From: Rhodocollybia butyracea
Lineage: Eukaryota; Basidiomycota; Agaricomycetes; Agaricales; Omphalotaceae
Length of the DNA: 64,000 nt
Direction: 5' to 3'
Assembly: GCA_015501585.1 (NCBI GenBank)
Contig: JADNRY010000156.1
Location: forward strand, 1 to 64,000
Positions 1 to 11,751 of the stretch are shown here, in pieces; within the stretch, counting starts at the first letter, position 1; each line of letters starts with the position of its first letter. Below the pieces are notes generated by a model. It was given only the letters and a program-made list of their open reading frames with translations, was not told where the DNA came from and did no database searches. Both the position numbers and the translations under genes were made by a program.

Positions 1-275
1 ATTATCTACCTATTTATCTTTCTTTTTCAGTGAGAATTTCACCATATATGGTAGTCACACTTTGATCACCTGATGTGAACTGTATTTGGCTGCTCTCTAC
101 CTTACTAATCTATTTAAAGTTGGTTCGATGTTTCGTCAAGTCCACTTCTTCCCCTCCTTCTACCACATTTTCTCGGTTTCCATCAAGTCCCTTTTCCCCT
201 GATAACAGCAAGACAAGTTTTATTGTACATGCTAACACGCTGACATGATGTATTCTTTAGATTAATATAAGAGGA
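1..275. other. AT-rich stretch without a recognised gene
   Basis: I see no convincing reading frame or RNA gene here. It lies downstream of the minus-strand exon at 513-648 and may hold its 3' untranslated region. Confidence 0.4.
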
Positions 276-512
276 TCAACGAACAGCAACGAACGTACAT
301 GGGCTGGGTTTCAGTGGTTCAGCCCATATCGGAATTCTCTTCTGAACAGAAAGAAAGGTTTCATTGTCGGGCAAGATGGTGAAAGCAAAAAAAAAAAAAA
401 AAACACAAAACATAACCGTCGTCAGACGACAAGAAAATTGAGTTCCACAGAACCCTTTCTTCCCTTCGGTCAAAGTCGGAGAAGAGACACATTGGAGATA
501 GTCAGTACATAC

Positions 513-648
513 CATGAAAAGTAAGCTGCGCTTGTTGCGACGTAGTCATAGTACTAGCGCCATTCTGGCCCATGTTCCAGGCTTTAGGAGGGGAATACAT
601 AATGCTCGAGTCAGAAGCAAGGAGTGTGGGTGGCTTTTGGGTAGTCAT
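513..648 (-). CDS. First exon or remnant of a fungal single-pass surface protein
   Basis: An ATG at 648 opens a 45-codon frame that ends at a good donor (GTATGT, 512-507). The residues include DSSIMYS and, near the end, AQLTFHG. This spacing resembles the N-terminal extracellular module of many basidiomycete membrane proteins (a D-S-x-I-x-Y-S segment followed by a F-x-G-T-S-like strand). The downstream exon is unclear: the best acceptor near 342 gives only seven more codons before a stop. It could be a truncated gene or a short relic. The neighbouring gene at 816-1930, on the same strand, seems to be of the same general type. Family assignment is by remembered pattern only. Confidence 0.35.
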
Positions 649-815
649 ATCAGATTTGGAGAGGTGGCTCTATCCAGTACGGTTTACTAGCCGGATCATA
701 AAACAAGTAGTATGCAAAGATATGTGATATACCAAGAATTAAATAAGGACACGCATTTCAACACTGGGACCACAAACACGAGATATGGCAGTAGAATATC
801 TCGCTAGGAGTCTCT

Positions 816-2029
816 AAACACCATCGTCTATCGCTGTAGCTCTATACGAAGGAGGAGGATCCGAGTCTGCGGAAAACAAAGTAGAACTGCGATGCAACGC
901 AGTGTTCTCTGGTACTGAATGACTGCTTGTGCGTTGATCAAGAATGGTCAAATCAGCCTTTTCATCATCGAAATCGGCGTTTTCGCCTTCGGTTGCTGCT
1001 ACTATCAATGCCGACTGATGAGTAGATCCAAGTATGGCGGGATTGGAAAGCAGATCTGCGCTTAGCGCAACAGAAAAGATTCGGGAGGGGTGCGTTTCTG
1101 TGCTATTGAGAGGTCTAGGTAGGGAGGTGACCAAGAACGGCTCAGGCCTAGGTGGGTAATCCGAACCAAATTCAGACATCTTCCGTTCTACAGAGGCTTT
1201 TTTTCCGTCTATGGAGGCGATAAAAAATGAGGATGATGGCCACCAAGACCGCCACCGCTGCGATGACGCCCCCAATTATACCTCCAGTATTAGTTTCGGA
1301 TATTGGGCCAGACCTTGATATATTGATATTTCCACAGCAAAAACGAGCAATTAAACAAGCACTTACGATTTACCGGATGCTGGAACAATTGTGACACTCG
1401 TGCTGATTACAGGTGTAACAGAAGTAGTCGCATGACCATCGGTAATGAATATACTAGTACTAGCCTCAGCACGCTGAGCTGTAAAACTAGAAGCGAAGGT
1501 TATCATAAAGTCAGTTCACTGCAGGGCAGGCGACTGACGAACTGATAAAGATGCTGGAATTAGCCGTCGATGTGGCATGGTCACCCAGCAAATAAGTCGC
1601 TGACGTCGCAGCTTCTGACAGAGAGCTGGCTTCTATCGCCAGAGAGCTGGCATCTGCCGCAAGGGTACTGGCTTCTGCCGCAAGAGTACTGGCTTCTGCT
1701 GCAAGGGTACTAGCTTCGGTCATGTTGTCTCGGCCTTGCCTCCTAGATATATTTTCAAAGAATGATACCTGAACCAGTAAGATAGAAGTAGAGTTGAAGA
1801 AGCGAGAGAGTTTTTAAGACCTCCAAGGGAGAGGAAAAAACTTGGACCGCTGGATTTTAAGAAACATCTGGGGCCTACTTGTAGTTGGGATGTCACTGAC
1901 ACAATCTGATATTGGTCCGCAGGATTGGATGGCAAGATGGTTGTCGCACGGCCTTTAGACTCGAGCCAGCACTTTTCTGCACTTTGATGAAGCTATCATT
2001 GTCAAAGATGTCAGGAAGTGATATCAACT
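816..2029 (-). pseudogene. Single-pass membrane protein with Ala/Ser repeat stalk, apparent frameshift
   Basis: Going down the minus strand, a frame around 1935-1860 (NPADQYQIVSVTSQLQ) resembles the extracellular domain of basidiomycete surface sensors. It is followed by a stalk with repeats of EASTLAA (1650-1723), then two apparent short introns. Next come a transmembrane segment (IIGGVIAAVAVLVAIILIFY, about 1285-1225) and a cytosolic tail ending in PPSYRATAIDDGV, with the stop near 816. The intron joining GKS to SGPISET is clean and in phase. Between the membrane segment and the tail the frame is broken at a run of seven T on the plus strand (1198-1204): six would join membrane and tail perfectly. 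The N-terminal exon is also hard to assemble. This is a plasma-membrane sensor-like protein that is either decayed or hit by sequencing errors. Confidence 0.45.
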
Positions 2030-3753
2030 GAGTGTTAGCAAAGGTACTGGGTTTCGTACTTTTATCGTACTTTTATCAATATAATCAAGTTACTTTATTT
2101 TCACATACTTGACAGGTACTTGACAGGTACTTGATGCCATACTTCGGCAGAGTACTTGAGTACTGGATGTACTAATAGCATGTTATACCTCTCCTTTTGC
2201 ACACCTCGGACTGTGTTTATATAAGCTCACCACCACTGATGTCGAGCTTCATGCATGTCTATGCACGAAACTCATCATATTATCTAAGTATCTCTGCAGT
2301 ATATAACTACATACTCATACTGAGACAGCATAGAGATCTCTTTCTTCCCAACAGTCACCACTACTTCGGTACCTTGGAGATACCTCTCAGAGATGCATAG
2401 GGACTGGCTATATCTCAGGCAGATCCCCCGTCGAACTCGATTCTTCAATCCGAGTACAGACTCAATTGAAGTCTCACACTGAACACCATACATATGAGCT
2501 CATTTCAATATAAGTAGAATTTGGTTTTGATATACAATTCTGAAGGTAGATATAGAAAAAAAAAAAAAAACTCTGCCTCTGCCTTGACCTCTACCTCTTC
2601 TTCCTTTATTTGTTATCTAGGACCATGAATTCCCTTCCCTCACCAAAATGGTATGGCCAGTATGCCATGTTAGAAGCAACAAAGTAAGTAAATGCCATAG
2701 CCGGGATAAAAGCATTGATTTGGGATTCTAAGAAGGGCTTGTGGTGCAAACAAAGACCTGGGAGGTGGAAACGGGGCGGTACCACCTGCAGCCAGAAAGT
2801 CGGCACCGTTGGGGTTGAGTTGAGCTCAGCCAACATCTGTTCAACTATCATTGGGCGCCTTTTCCTTGAGAAGAGGCTCTTCAGCCAATTCAGCAAGTTG
2901 GAAGTCGCGAAAACGCCTACTAGGAACGGTAGTATTGCTAGCTGCGTAGTGGCGGAGGTGGATGTCAATGGTCAAGATAAAAATTGGCTGTGTCCCAACT
3001 GGCTAGTCGATTGTGCACAGAAGTAGACGCCAAGAGCCAACTTGAAGATCATGGATATCAGCATGATGTCTGCATCAATAATAAGATATGACTTGATTCT
3101 ATCGCATTCTGAGTGTACGTCGTCATTTTTGCGTCTAATTATGTACATACAGCTTGTAGAAAGTAAGTTACATAGCACTAATGAGCTACTTGAAGGTACA
3201 AAGTATGTGTGATAGTGGTAAGGACAGAACGGGAAACTGGGTGGAGCAGTGTGCTGGGAGCACTGTTGTTCTGAGCACCTGATCTGGGAAGCGAGCATCA
3301 TGCTCTGACTTTTTTTCAACATTTTTGCAGTCCATAGATTTGCTATCTGGGCTGTGCACATTTGCAATGGCCCCCATAAGTGTACTTGACCAGTACTTGG
3401 CGGGTACTTGGCCGCATCAATAAATTCAAACTCCGCTACTTGGGAACTTCTTGACATGTAATGCTGACATGTTATTTTGTTACCCTCGATGCTCTACATA
3501 ATCAATTAGGGTGCTTGAAGGTTACTACGATTAGGCCAGGCTTGCTCAAGCTTAAGAATTGCAAAATTATAGGAAATACATCACAATCATCAATATAAGT
3601 ACCTAAGTAGCCAAGTACCATCAAAGTACACTAAGTTACTTTGTCGTACTTGTACGTGACAAAGTAACTTAAGTACCTTAAGTACCTTTAAAGTACCTTT
3701 TGTAAGGACAAGTACGAAAATTTAAAGTCCGACAAGTACCTTTGTCACCCACC
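2030..3753. mobile_element. Nonautonomous DNA transposon with GTACTT subterminal repeats
   Basis: The element is bounded by terminal inverted sequences that share CAAAGGTACT and neighbouring bases. It is flanked by a 9-base direct repeat ATATCAACT (2021-2029 and 3754-3762); an 8-base target duplication with one chance base is equally possible. Both ends are packed with GTACTT motifs, in opposite orientations at left (2040-2180) and right (3590-3745), with more at 3380-3420. This is typical of subterminal transposase-binding repeats in hAT-type elements. No transposase is visible; the 1.7-kb interior holds only a short membrane-protein-like frame. Confidence 0.7.
2606..3080 (-). pseudogene. 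Membrane-protein-like frame carried inside the transposon
   Basis: A minus-strand frame starting at an ATG near 3075 reads MLISMIFKLALGVYFCAQS, hits an in-frame TGA near 2975, and continues in the same frame for about 118 codons to 2606. Hydrophobic stretches and a basic cluster (SRKRR) follow. An intron could skip the stop, but no strong splice pair is visible. I do not recognise the family. It lies wholly inside the repeat-bounded element, so it may be captured host sequence. Confidence 0.3.
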
Positions 3754-4039
3754 ATATCAACTCATGACTAAGCAGCAGGATCCTAGGTGAGTACTGAGTT
3801 GCAAGCTGCTGCGAGTACGGGACTACGAGGTTTGAGCTCACCATTACACTTCCTCAAAGATATATCAACTGATATCACAAAATTGATTCATTACCACCAG
3901 GATATTCAAGTATACACTGTCTTATATGATGGAGGAGCGTCCGATGTTTGCTATGGAGAGTCGATGGTGGATGAAGCTGATGACTTGAGCGTACTACAGA
4001 AGGACTACGAGGCATTACAATGTTTTCACTGTTTATGTA

Positions 4040-4240
4040 CATGTGCTGATCAGGATTAGCCTTTTCATCAATCAAGACTGTCACCATCAGTAGCCAACAC
4101 TGCCGGCTGAAAAGATAGCTGAATTGGAAAACAGATCCATAGACAAGACTCTGGTGTTGCACCGCTAAGCTGCTGCCAGTGATGGGTCTAGGCAGACAAG
4201 CAGTGAACAAGAAACTGCAAGAAAGGCTCAGGCCTCAAGG
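4040..4240 (-). pseudogene. Degenerate second copy of the 816-1930 tail exon
   Basis: Several short blocks match the tail exon of the membrane-protein gene at 930-1140 in the same order and orientation. They include AGCCTTTTCATCA, ATTGGAAA-CAGATC and GGCTCAGGCCT. No usable frame remains. The transposon at 2030-3753 lies between gene and relic. Confidence 0.45.
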
Positions 4241-4242
4241 CC

Positions 4243-5110
4243 TCAGACGTCTACTTCTCGCTCACGCTCTTTCGACTCTCCATCAAATGGCTGCCATTTC
4301 CACATCCCGTCCTCCTGCGCACCCGCTTCCTCATCTACAAAATCCTCAAAGCCCATATTCGCAATATCCAAGTTGGCAGTCATTGACCATGCCTTTTCAT
4401 ACGGTATCCTACATCCACGAAACTCTTCTTGTACGGGCTCAGCTCGAGCTTCTCTAGTACATCTTTACGAGTCCGAATGAATGCGTTGATGTTGGCTAGG
4501 GACATCCCTATAAAGCCGTTGCGCGAGATGTCATAGAGGTTGCCACTGGCGGTTCCAAAGGTAGCGCTTGAGACGTCAACAACACCCATCGGCTATCCGT
4601 CGCGTAGTCACTGAACTCAAAGTCTTGGATCAGAACGAATGCCCAGTTGACAGCCTGTTCATGTCAAGTTTAGAGATCACATTAGGATGAACTGAGGTGG
4701 ATGGACCTTTGATTGGCCATCCAGGTCTGTTGTGATGAAGACCGGCCAGTTCTGCATGTTGTGGTGACAATTAGAGGTGCACGCTTATGACTCCACTTGC
4801 TCTTGAATTGGTTGAAGTGCCTTGGAAGTGACAGTAGAGCATCGTTGGATGCACTTCCACATAACGACATCATTATTATTGCACTCTGAATACAATCTCT
4901 GGAATAAGGCTTTGTCAACGCTGAACATTGGCTGAACATCTAGTGCGACCTACTCAAAGCAAGACTCAAAGACAGCCACCCTCTCAAATTCCGCCTCAGT
5001 TGTTAGTTAGTAGGAGAAAGAGACAAAAGACACAAACTTGTCTTCGCATACCTGGTTCACCACAACAAGGATTTGACCAGCATTTCTCTTCCACTGCTTT
5101 TTAGGAATCA
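4243..5110 (-). pseudogene. Unrecognised broken multi-exon gene
   Basis: The minus strand shows a string of protein-like segments that do not join into one frame. KKQWKRNAGQILVVVNQ (about 5100-5050) ends at a GTATGC donor. A segment AEFERVAVFESCFE is followed by a TAG. VDKALFQRLYSECNNND runs to a TAA near 4787 and continues through WPVFITTDLDGQSK. After a likely intron come VNWAFVLIQDFEFSDYATD and, in a shifted frame, SSATFGTASGNLYDISRNG. An acidic C-terminus ends in EREREVDV at 4243. Two or three in-frame stops and at least one frameshift make it a pseudogene. I do not recognise the family. Confidence 0.45.
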
Positions 5111-5771
5111 GCCAAATCCAGTATTAATTCAAATTTCCTCTCTATTATTATTAACCGTCGTCTCTGTAAAGGCATGCCATCGAGCGTCAACACCAATTAG
5201 CTGTTGAATGATCCTTGGAGTACCGGGAATTTTGGCTTGAAGTTGTAACGAGCTGAACAGTCACGTAGGCCCAGCCCAGGCATATCACATATTCGAAAAC
5301 CACGATCGATTTTAGGATGGACATAACCACAACATAACCAGGCTGCTCAGATATGTTTTCTTCCGGCTGTTAGACGTCTTAGACACTGGTAGATAGATAG
5401 ATTTATACCGGACCAACCGGCCCCACATGGCAGCCACGCTGCAGTAAGCTCGACCCGTAAATGGCGTAAGGGGGAGGGTAGAGTCGCCCAGATCCTGTTG
5501 GGACGTGCTTGGATGAAGAAAGGGGAGGAAGAAGATGCTCAGGGAACATTCATGTTGGTGAGCAACTTTGAACTACGTATTTATTGGATGTCGTGGACCG
5601 CCGTTGCACTTGTAACAGCCATTCTTGAAAAATAGTTCATCCACGGAACTGGAAGTGCATAAGAGAAAAAAAGCAACAAGAAAAAGATAGTAGTTTGCAT
5701 ATTTAGGCTCAGCCAAGCAAAGAAAAAGAAAGGAGAGTCACGCAACACTAGAGCTAGAGCGCTCAAGTTAC
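5111..5771. other. Intergenic, no recognised gene
   Basis: I see no convincing exon or RNA gene. The stretch ends at GTTAC, directly before the dispersed repeat. Confidence 0.4.
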
Positions 5772-6249
5772 GAGTCCTGAATGTAATGAAGGCTCGTCCT
5801 TATGGCCGGTTTCGTGTGGGAATTTTGTCCCGATTGGATTTGATCACGTCCAAATCAAGCGTTTCGCCTTATTTGGGATGTCAAAGCGCCTGTCACGTGA
5901 TTTATGAATCATCGGCCTTCAACGCTCAACAACAACGCTTCTCACTGCACTTTTCAAAGCTCCTAGTTGCGCCACGCTTACTTTCTTTATTCGCATCCTG
6001 CCGCTTACTGCGACCACATTTATAAGGAAAATATAGTAAATTGTTAAGAAGTTAGTTGTTTGTTAGCGCCAGTCGCGCTTATTACGATCGTCTTATATAT
6101 AGTCTAATCTAATCTGTCCATATCTTGTCAAGTGTTTCTTTTGATAGTTCTGGATGTAACGCTTACTGTAAGTGGCAGAGTAGAGTAATCTCTTTTAAGT
6201 ACAGGACTCGTACCTGCCACGCGCTTGGCGCGATGGCCCACACTCGCAA
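5772..6249 (+). repeat. Short copy of the dispersed repeat found at 48819-50078
   Basis: The first 250 bases, starting GAGTCCTGAATGTAATGAAG, match the left end of the repeat at 48819. The last 45 bases, with CTGCCACGCGCTTGGCG, match its right end, so this is an internally different or deleted copy. GTTAC precedes it just as at the other copy. No coding capacity is visible. Confidence 0.7.
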
Positions 6250-6636
6250 GTGTGGAAGTAGTCTCGCCAACAATGAACATTGAGCTACGATAGGAAATAA
6301 GTGCCCAATCATCCCCAATAAATAATATCAGTCCTTTAAGGTCCTTACAAGTTAATGTAGACAAACGTTAATCTCAGTTGTTCATGTTACGGTACAACAA
6401 CTACTATACCTGTAGACGAACGTTAACCTAGTATAGTAAGTAAGTATAAATATAGTAATACAAAGAAGAAGAGAGCTCCTCAGTTGTTCGTGCTACGGTA
6501 CAACTGAGGAAAGGATACCAAAGTCTCATAAGTAATCAGGAGCGAAGATAGACATAATATAGACAAATATAGAAGAGCCAAAGCGTAAAATATGGATCGT
6601 ACTACTCCAACAGTTACGGGACTATGTACAGATGTA
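6250..6636. other. Intergenic with repeated hairpin-forming motif
   Basis: No gene is visible. A motif GTTGTTC-TG-TACGGTACAAC occurs twice (about 6377 and 6483). The second copy forms a 10-bp stem (CCTCAGTTGT / ACAACTGAGG) with a 12-base loop. A partial flanking repeat TGTAGAC-AACGTTAA also occurs twice. Confidence 0.4.
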
Positions 6637-8831
6637 TCATTTCAACTCGGTCGCCACCAATTGAATCAATTCCAGCGCTTGCGCGTCGCGAGGCCTAATA
6701 CAAGATTGGTATGGCTTGGGGTGGCTAAAATCAGGGGCAGAGCGTTAAACCAACAGCGAAACATAAAAGAGTGTGCGTACCGGAAAAAGTGCGGAGTAAA
6801 CTCTCCGGAAATGTGAATTTCCCTACCGTCATCGTCCTTAGCCTTGCGTAGATCGAGCGTGGCCAGGACAGATGCTATAGCAAGCCACACCATATTATCA
6901 GCGACGTAGCGGCCTACACAGACTCTGTAAGGTATTGAAACACGAGTTCAATATGGTAGAACACCAGCGTTGAAACATCAAATTGACCAACCTTCGTCCA
7001 AATCCAAAGGCATGGATATCATTGATACTTGTAAATGGCCCGTCTGGCGAGTTCAAGAAACGTTCAGGGATAAACTCATCAGGCTCCGAGTACACATTGG
7101 GATCTCGGTTCATAGCCCTAAGGAGTTTTACTTCAGTTGACAAGCTCCAGGCAAGGGCGCGTAATCTTACCAAACATTCGGAAGGACCACACATCCTAAA
7201 CGAATGAGAATGAAACCAGATAGCATCGGAGAAATTCAAATAATCAAACCTTTGGGAATATGGTAACCTCTGTAAAAATCATCCTCGCTCGATACATGGT
7301 TCTCCCCTGAGTGTACAAATATTAGCAACTTCAACTAGTCACTTTGAATGAGAATTCCATACCAAGGGGAAGGGGTGGGTGCAAGCGCATTACTTCACGG
7401 TAGATAGCTTCGATGTAAGGAAGAGACCGACGGTCCTCAAATGTAGGCAATCGATCTCTCCCAATAACGCGATCAATCTCAGCTTGTGCTTTAGCCTGAA
7501 CCTTGGGATGGAGGGTCATGACGAGCAGGAAGGAGCTGATGGCAGACACCGTCTGTTGGGCAGAGAATGAGCTTCGGAAATCATACATACTTATTCAGCT
7601 AGAGTGGAACATACAGTATCCGAGGCAGCTAGTAGATATTCGTTTGATCAGTACGCGTACATGGCACAGAAACCATATCAGGTCTTTACCTCCAAAGCCA
7701 ACAGCACCCATTATCTTGATCATATCGAGATCCGCCGGTCTTTCAAGAGCCAGTTCAGCAATAAGGGAGGTACCAACACCTGATTTCTGGATTATAGTAC
7801 AAAAAATTGGGTTTAACACAGTAGCGGGGCTTAAACTTGGAAAACTTTATTCACCAAGTTATTCATTGCCTTCTCGAACGGGATTTCATTCAGGTCGTCC
7901 ACATTTTGGATGAAGTCCTTTGCTGCTCGGTGAAACCCACAACCAGGGAACGAAGAGGGCATGAAGCGCAACCATGGAAACCGTTCGAGGATGGGAAAGC
8001 CGGTGTACATCATTTGACCTAATGTATACATGGCTGCACTGGCTTTCTGTAGAAGAGGGTCCCCACCGTGGATATCCAGTCCATATAATGAAGCGTACAT
8101 GAAACTCTGGGAAAGTCTATAGTAGGGGAGATTACTAAGTAGTAGACATGTAGGGGTGAGTAGTTAGACATACATCGTGATGTGTTGTACAGATTGTTCT
8201 GGTGTAACCGTCAGTTTATGCAGAAAATCATTGATTTTTGCATATTGCGTCGGATAAAAGCGAGTGCAGGCGGTTTGATTGAAAGATTGGTGAAAAAACC
8301 TCCTATTCTTCCGCCATCTGTCGCCATATCGCTGTAGGTAGATGTTTTATAAGTAAAAGGTAAATCGATGGGCAAGTTGGATGGTTCACCTGCAGTCCGA
8401 GTATACGATCGGCCTCGCACCTTGAAACAGCTGAGCAAAACAAATATGGTGGAGACCAGTACTCACAGTTGTGCTGAAACAGTAGTTTCTCGGTCTGAGT
8501 AAATGCGCGCACGCTTGTCCAGTAGATCTACAGCCACTTGAGCGCTGTTCGTAATGAGAATATTCTTGTCACGAATATAGATGAGATCCCCTGAGAAAAA
8601 TATCAATTTGAGAATCAGCCTCGCGCAATTGCGTGGTGCAGACACACCGTATTCTCTTCCCCATTCCTGATACCTGATCCAGGCATTGAGAGTCGGCAGG
8701 TTGGCAGATTTAGGACCTGGGGGGTAGGGTAAAGCAGGCTCGGTCTGGGGGCGACGCAGAAGGAAATAGAGTAGAGATACAGAGGCTAGAGCCAGAGCTG
8801 AAATTCCTGGTAAAGTCAGAAGTGAAATCAT
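6637..8831 (-). CDS. Cytochrome P450 monooxygenase
   Basis: A haem-thiolate monooxygenase anchored in the endoplasmic reticulum, spread over about nine or ten exons. The ATG at 8831 starts a membrane anchor (ISALALASVSLLYFLL) and a proline-rich hinge (LPYPPGPKS). Helix C follows (RYGDRWRKNRR, about 8330). The helix-I motif AASDTTVSAI is joined across an intron near 7570-7640. The K-helix ExxR lies in YIEAIYREVMRLHPPLPLG (about 7400). The PERF motif (PERFL) lies near 7060. The haem loop FGFGRR|VCVGR is split by an intron, with the ligand cysteine near 6918. The C-terminus is RPRDAQALELIQLVATELK with the stop at 6637. All splice junctions I checked are in phase, so the gene appears intact. The order of motifs resembles fungal CYP64/CYP5144-type enzymes; the substrate cannot be told from sequence. 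No other biosynthetic genes adjoin it. Confidence 0.9.
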
Positions 8832-11751
8832 GGTAATTATTCTGTCTTATTGTGGTGCGTTTTTCGACCTTAAATACGGCGCTGACCATTTCAAAAAAAA
8901 AAGAAAAAAACGCTGTGCATAAATACACACTGAATTCATACGAGTGGACGGACCTCAAGCCCCCCCAACTACAGCAGCCAGGGGGACAAATCTAAACAAC
9001 TTTGAATAGCAGAGGTAGAAATTTCATACGCCGTACCACATTAGTATCAACCTAGCCAAATCCCATGAAGGGCGGGAACCTCGATCGGGTGCTAAAACAG
9101 CGGGATCTCTGGATCTTGGATATACATCAATGATGATCATTCCACGCGACAGCTTCGGATCATTCGGCAATTATCAGAAATATTCGGGCAGGATGAGTAT
9201 TAGTGGACAAGATTGTGCAGTATGTATATCTAGGATGATTGTGCTGCGTTTTTGCGAATATAATGCAGAGTCGGCCATGTTCATGGTAGAGATAGCTATA
9301 CAGCCGGGTAGCCGACAGCCTGAGAATTGATAAAATCATGAAACTGCCTTATATAGGAGGGGTGGGATTGATATACAAGATCAAGAGATCCAACACCTCT
9401 TGAAAACAACTCTAACTGTAGGAGTCAACAGTCCCAGTTAGTACATGTTTATAAGCATATATTAATATTGTGCCTGGGTTGTTTATTCAAAACACCACGT
9501 TTACTGTTTTACTTCAACCTGGCAGAAGTAGTATGCGGTGATTTATCTCCACCTTCACCTATACTGTGATTGGAGAGAGAGTTAATCGATATCCAGGTAT
9601 CGTCATGAAAGAACCGCTCCATGCTTCGAACACAGTCAGGGTCATTGATACTAATTTGCACCTTTGAAGTCGACTCTCAGCTCGGAGCTGAAGCAGACTC
9701 ATAAGATGCGTGGTAAAATTCTAGAGGGAGTTTGAAGATAGGGGCAAGTCATTTGGAGTCATTTGGAACAAAGAGATGAAGACGAGCCACAAAGTTGTGA
9801 CGTTGACATCATTATATTCCTTCTTAGCATTCCGTCTGGATAAAGACGTTTGGGTGATACAAGTAAAGGCTGAGGAATGTTGGCTTCGCGTTTATCTGGA
9901 CTCGCCACAGCCGAATGGCTTTCCAACAGTGGCCCCGGGTTGCTGGTTCCCGTTTATGTGAGTAGTAGTAGGAGTAGTAGTTTGGTACTAGTGAATATTC
10001 GGAAATTTCTTGAGGCCTTGGCGTCATACTTGACGTGGGCTATCTCAAATGACTGACATCCATTTGGAGGGCGCCTATTGTCCTAGCCTGACCCAAACAC
10101 TGCACTGGCAGCAAAAGGATCAAAGCTACCGAGTTATCATTCAAGCCTGAGGCGGCACAGGACTATGTGGCTGCCGGACTCCCTCATTCTAGAATCTGTA
10201 TGATACAGAGCGCGCGCCATACCATTCTAGGTAAGGTCAAGGACAACGGTGTTGAAATTGATATCGATGTTCCTGAGTATACTAGGACGCATTTCGGTAT
10301 GTGGTTCAACTGTTGAGCTTTTCATGTTGCGAGTGTTGATGCCCCAAGCTGTACCGACGTTGTATACCGCCTCTCACTGGGCGCAGGCACTGGAGTTGAG
10401 TTTGACAGTAGTTGAATTGTCTTCGTGTCGGCCTTTGATTGAAATGCCAATTTTGGTGCAGATAGTAGTTTGTCCTTGAGTCTTGCTTGACCGCTTTGCA
10501 TGCAAGTAGGGGCCGATATGAAAGCATCAATATAGTGGGTAGACGCGCAAAGTTTCAGAAATGTCAATGATGCAAGGGGAAAAGCGAGGCGGAAGATTCG
10601 GTATAGTACCTGGAAGGACTTATGGGGCATTTACGCCGTACTAGACAAGTTAGAGTCTGTTACAGTGTGGTACTGACTGACGGGATTCCGCTGTATTTGG
10701 TGTGTACTTTCCTGGCGGGTCGTCAAATGCGACACTTATTCGAGAGATGATTTTGGCTCATAGACGAACCTAGAGTGCAGGGACACATAACTAGTTGAAG
10801 CTTGAGGAAGGAGGGGAGATGTGACCAGATCGCGACGAAGTGTGTTCCTGCTTTGACCAGTATAGATTTGGTTCTGATATTGGATGCCGCCTAGACCCGA
10901 GGATACAAAATCCCTGGGGGTAAAAGTAGAGTGTGGTATGTTGTTAGTGACTGGAGGATGATTCTTCCTCGGGGTTGGTGCCTACTACTGAGTCATACAT
11001 CGCGGCAGGACTACCGAATATATAAACAAACGAATAAACAAGGAAAGACTTGCACCGATGTTCCGAGATTGCTTATGCGAAAACACTCAAATAAGTACAG
11101 TGGAACGCTTCAAGGAGCATGGGAGGGGCCACCAATACACAGGGTGTGCGGGTATCACCTTGACAAACTTAAAAACCCCTCTATAGAGCCTAACTTTGAG
11201 GACCGGTGGGCGCTCAAACCTCTTGGTGTAAAAGAGGATTATGAAAAGGCAGGTATCTCTAGTTAGACGGGGATTAGACAGTGAATGTGACCGGGACAGG
11301 TCATTCTATGTATCGGGGAACAGAAAAATAATGCCTGAGTATTAAGTAGTTGGTATAATTTACAGACCCACCTAGGGCGCATCTATTATCGCGATCTGAA
11401 TAGCCCAGCTACAATGTACGAGTGTCTGGGATAAGGCTTCGCCGACACTGTACACCGAAAACTAGAGATTCAAAAGACCCGATTGATGCTTTTCTCAAAA
11501 GGTGCGTCACCAAACACCTTTGTACATACTGCGAAATTGTCTGGGGGACACGCAGTGGGGCACTTCCCTGGACTTCGATCGTAGACCCGGTGTTGCGGTA
11601 ACAAATGAAGCATTCAGAACAAGTAGCTGCAATACTGACCTAGTGCGACTCGTCACCACCTTGGTGCACAATCATAGTTGGCTCAAATTTCGCCTAACAA
11701 CAGTCACAAGAACAGAAAGAAAGAATTCAGCGATACGATTACAAACAGTTT
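8832..11751. other. Long gene-poor stretch
   Basis: I see no gene I can defend in these 2.9 kb. Open frames of 60-110 codons exist (for example 10322-10630 minus, 10931-11266 plus), but they lack convincing family signals, splice context or codon character. Some may be decayed genes. TATAC/TATATT-rich sequence lies around 9350-9480. Confidence 0.4.

Noticed and set aside
276..515. 79-codon minus-strand frame with poly-Phe stretch
   Set aside because: Its hydrophobic core is a translated A-run; it overlaps a better intron that starts with GTATGT at 512.
9776..11266. Several 60-110 codon frames in the gene-poor stretch
   Set aside because: No domain, no consistent splicing and overlapping frames on both strands; not defensible as genes.
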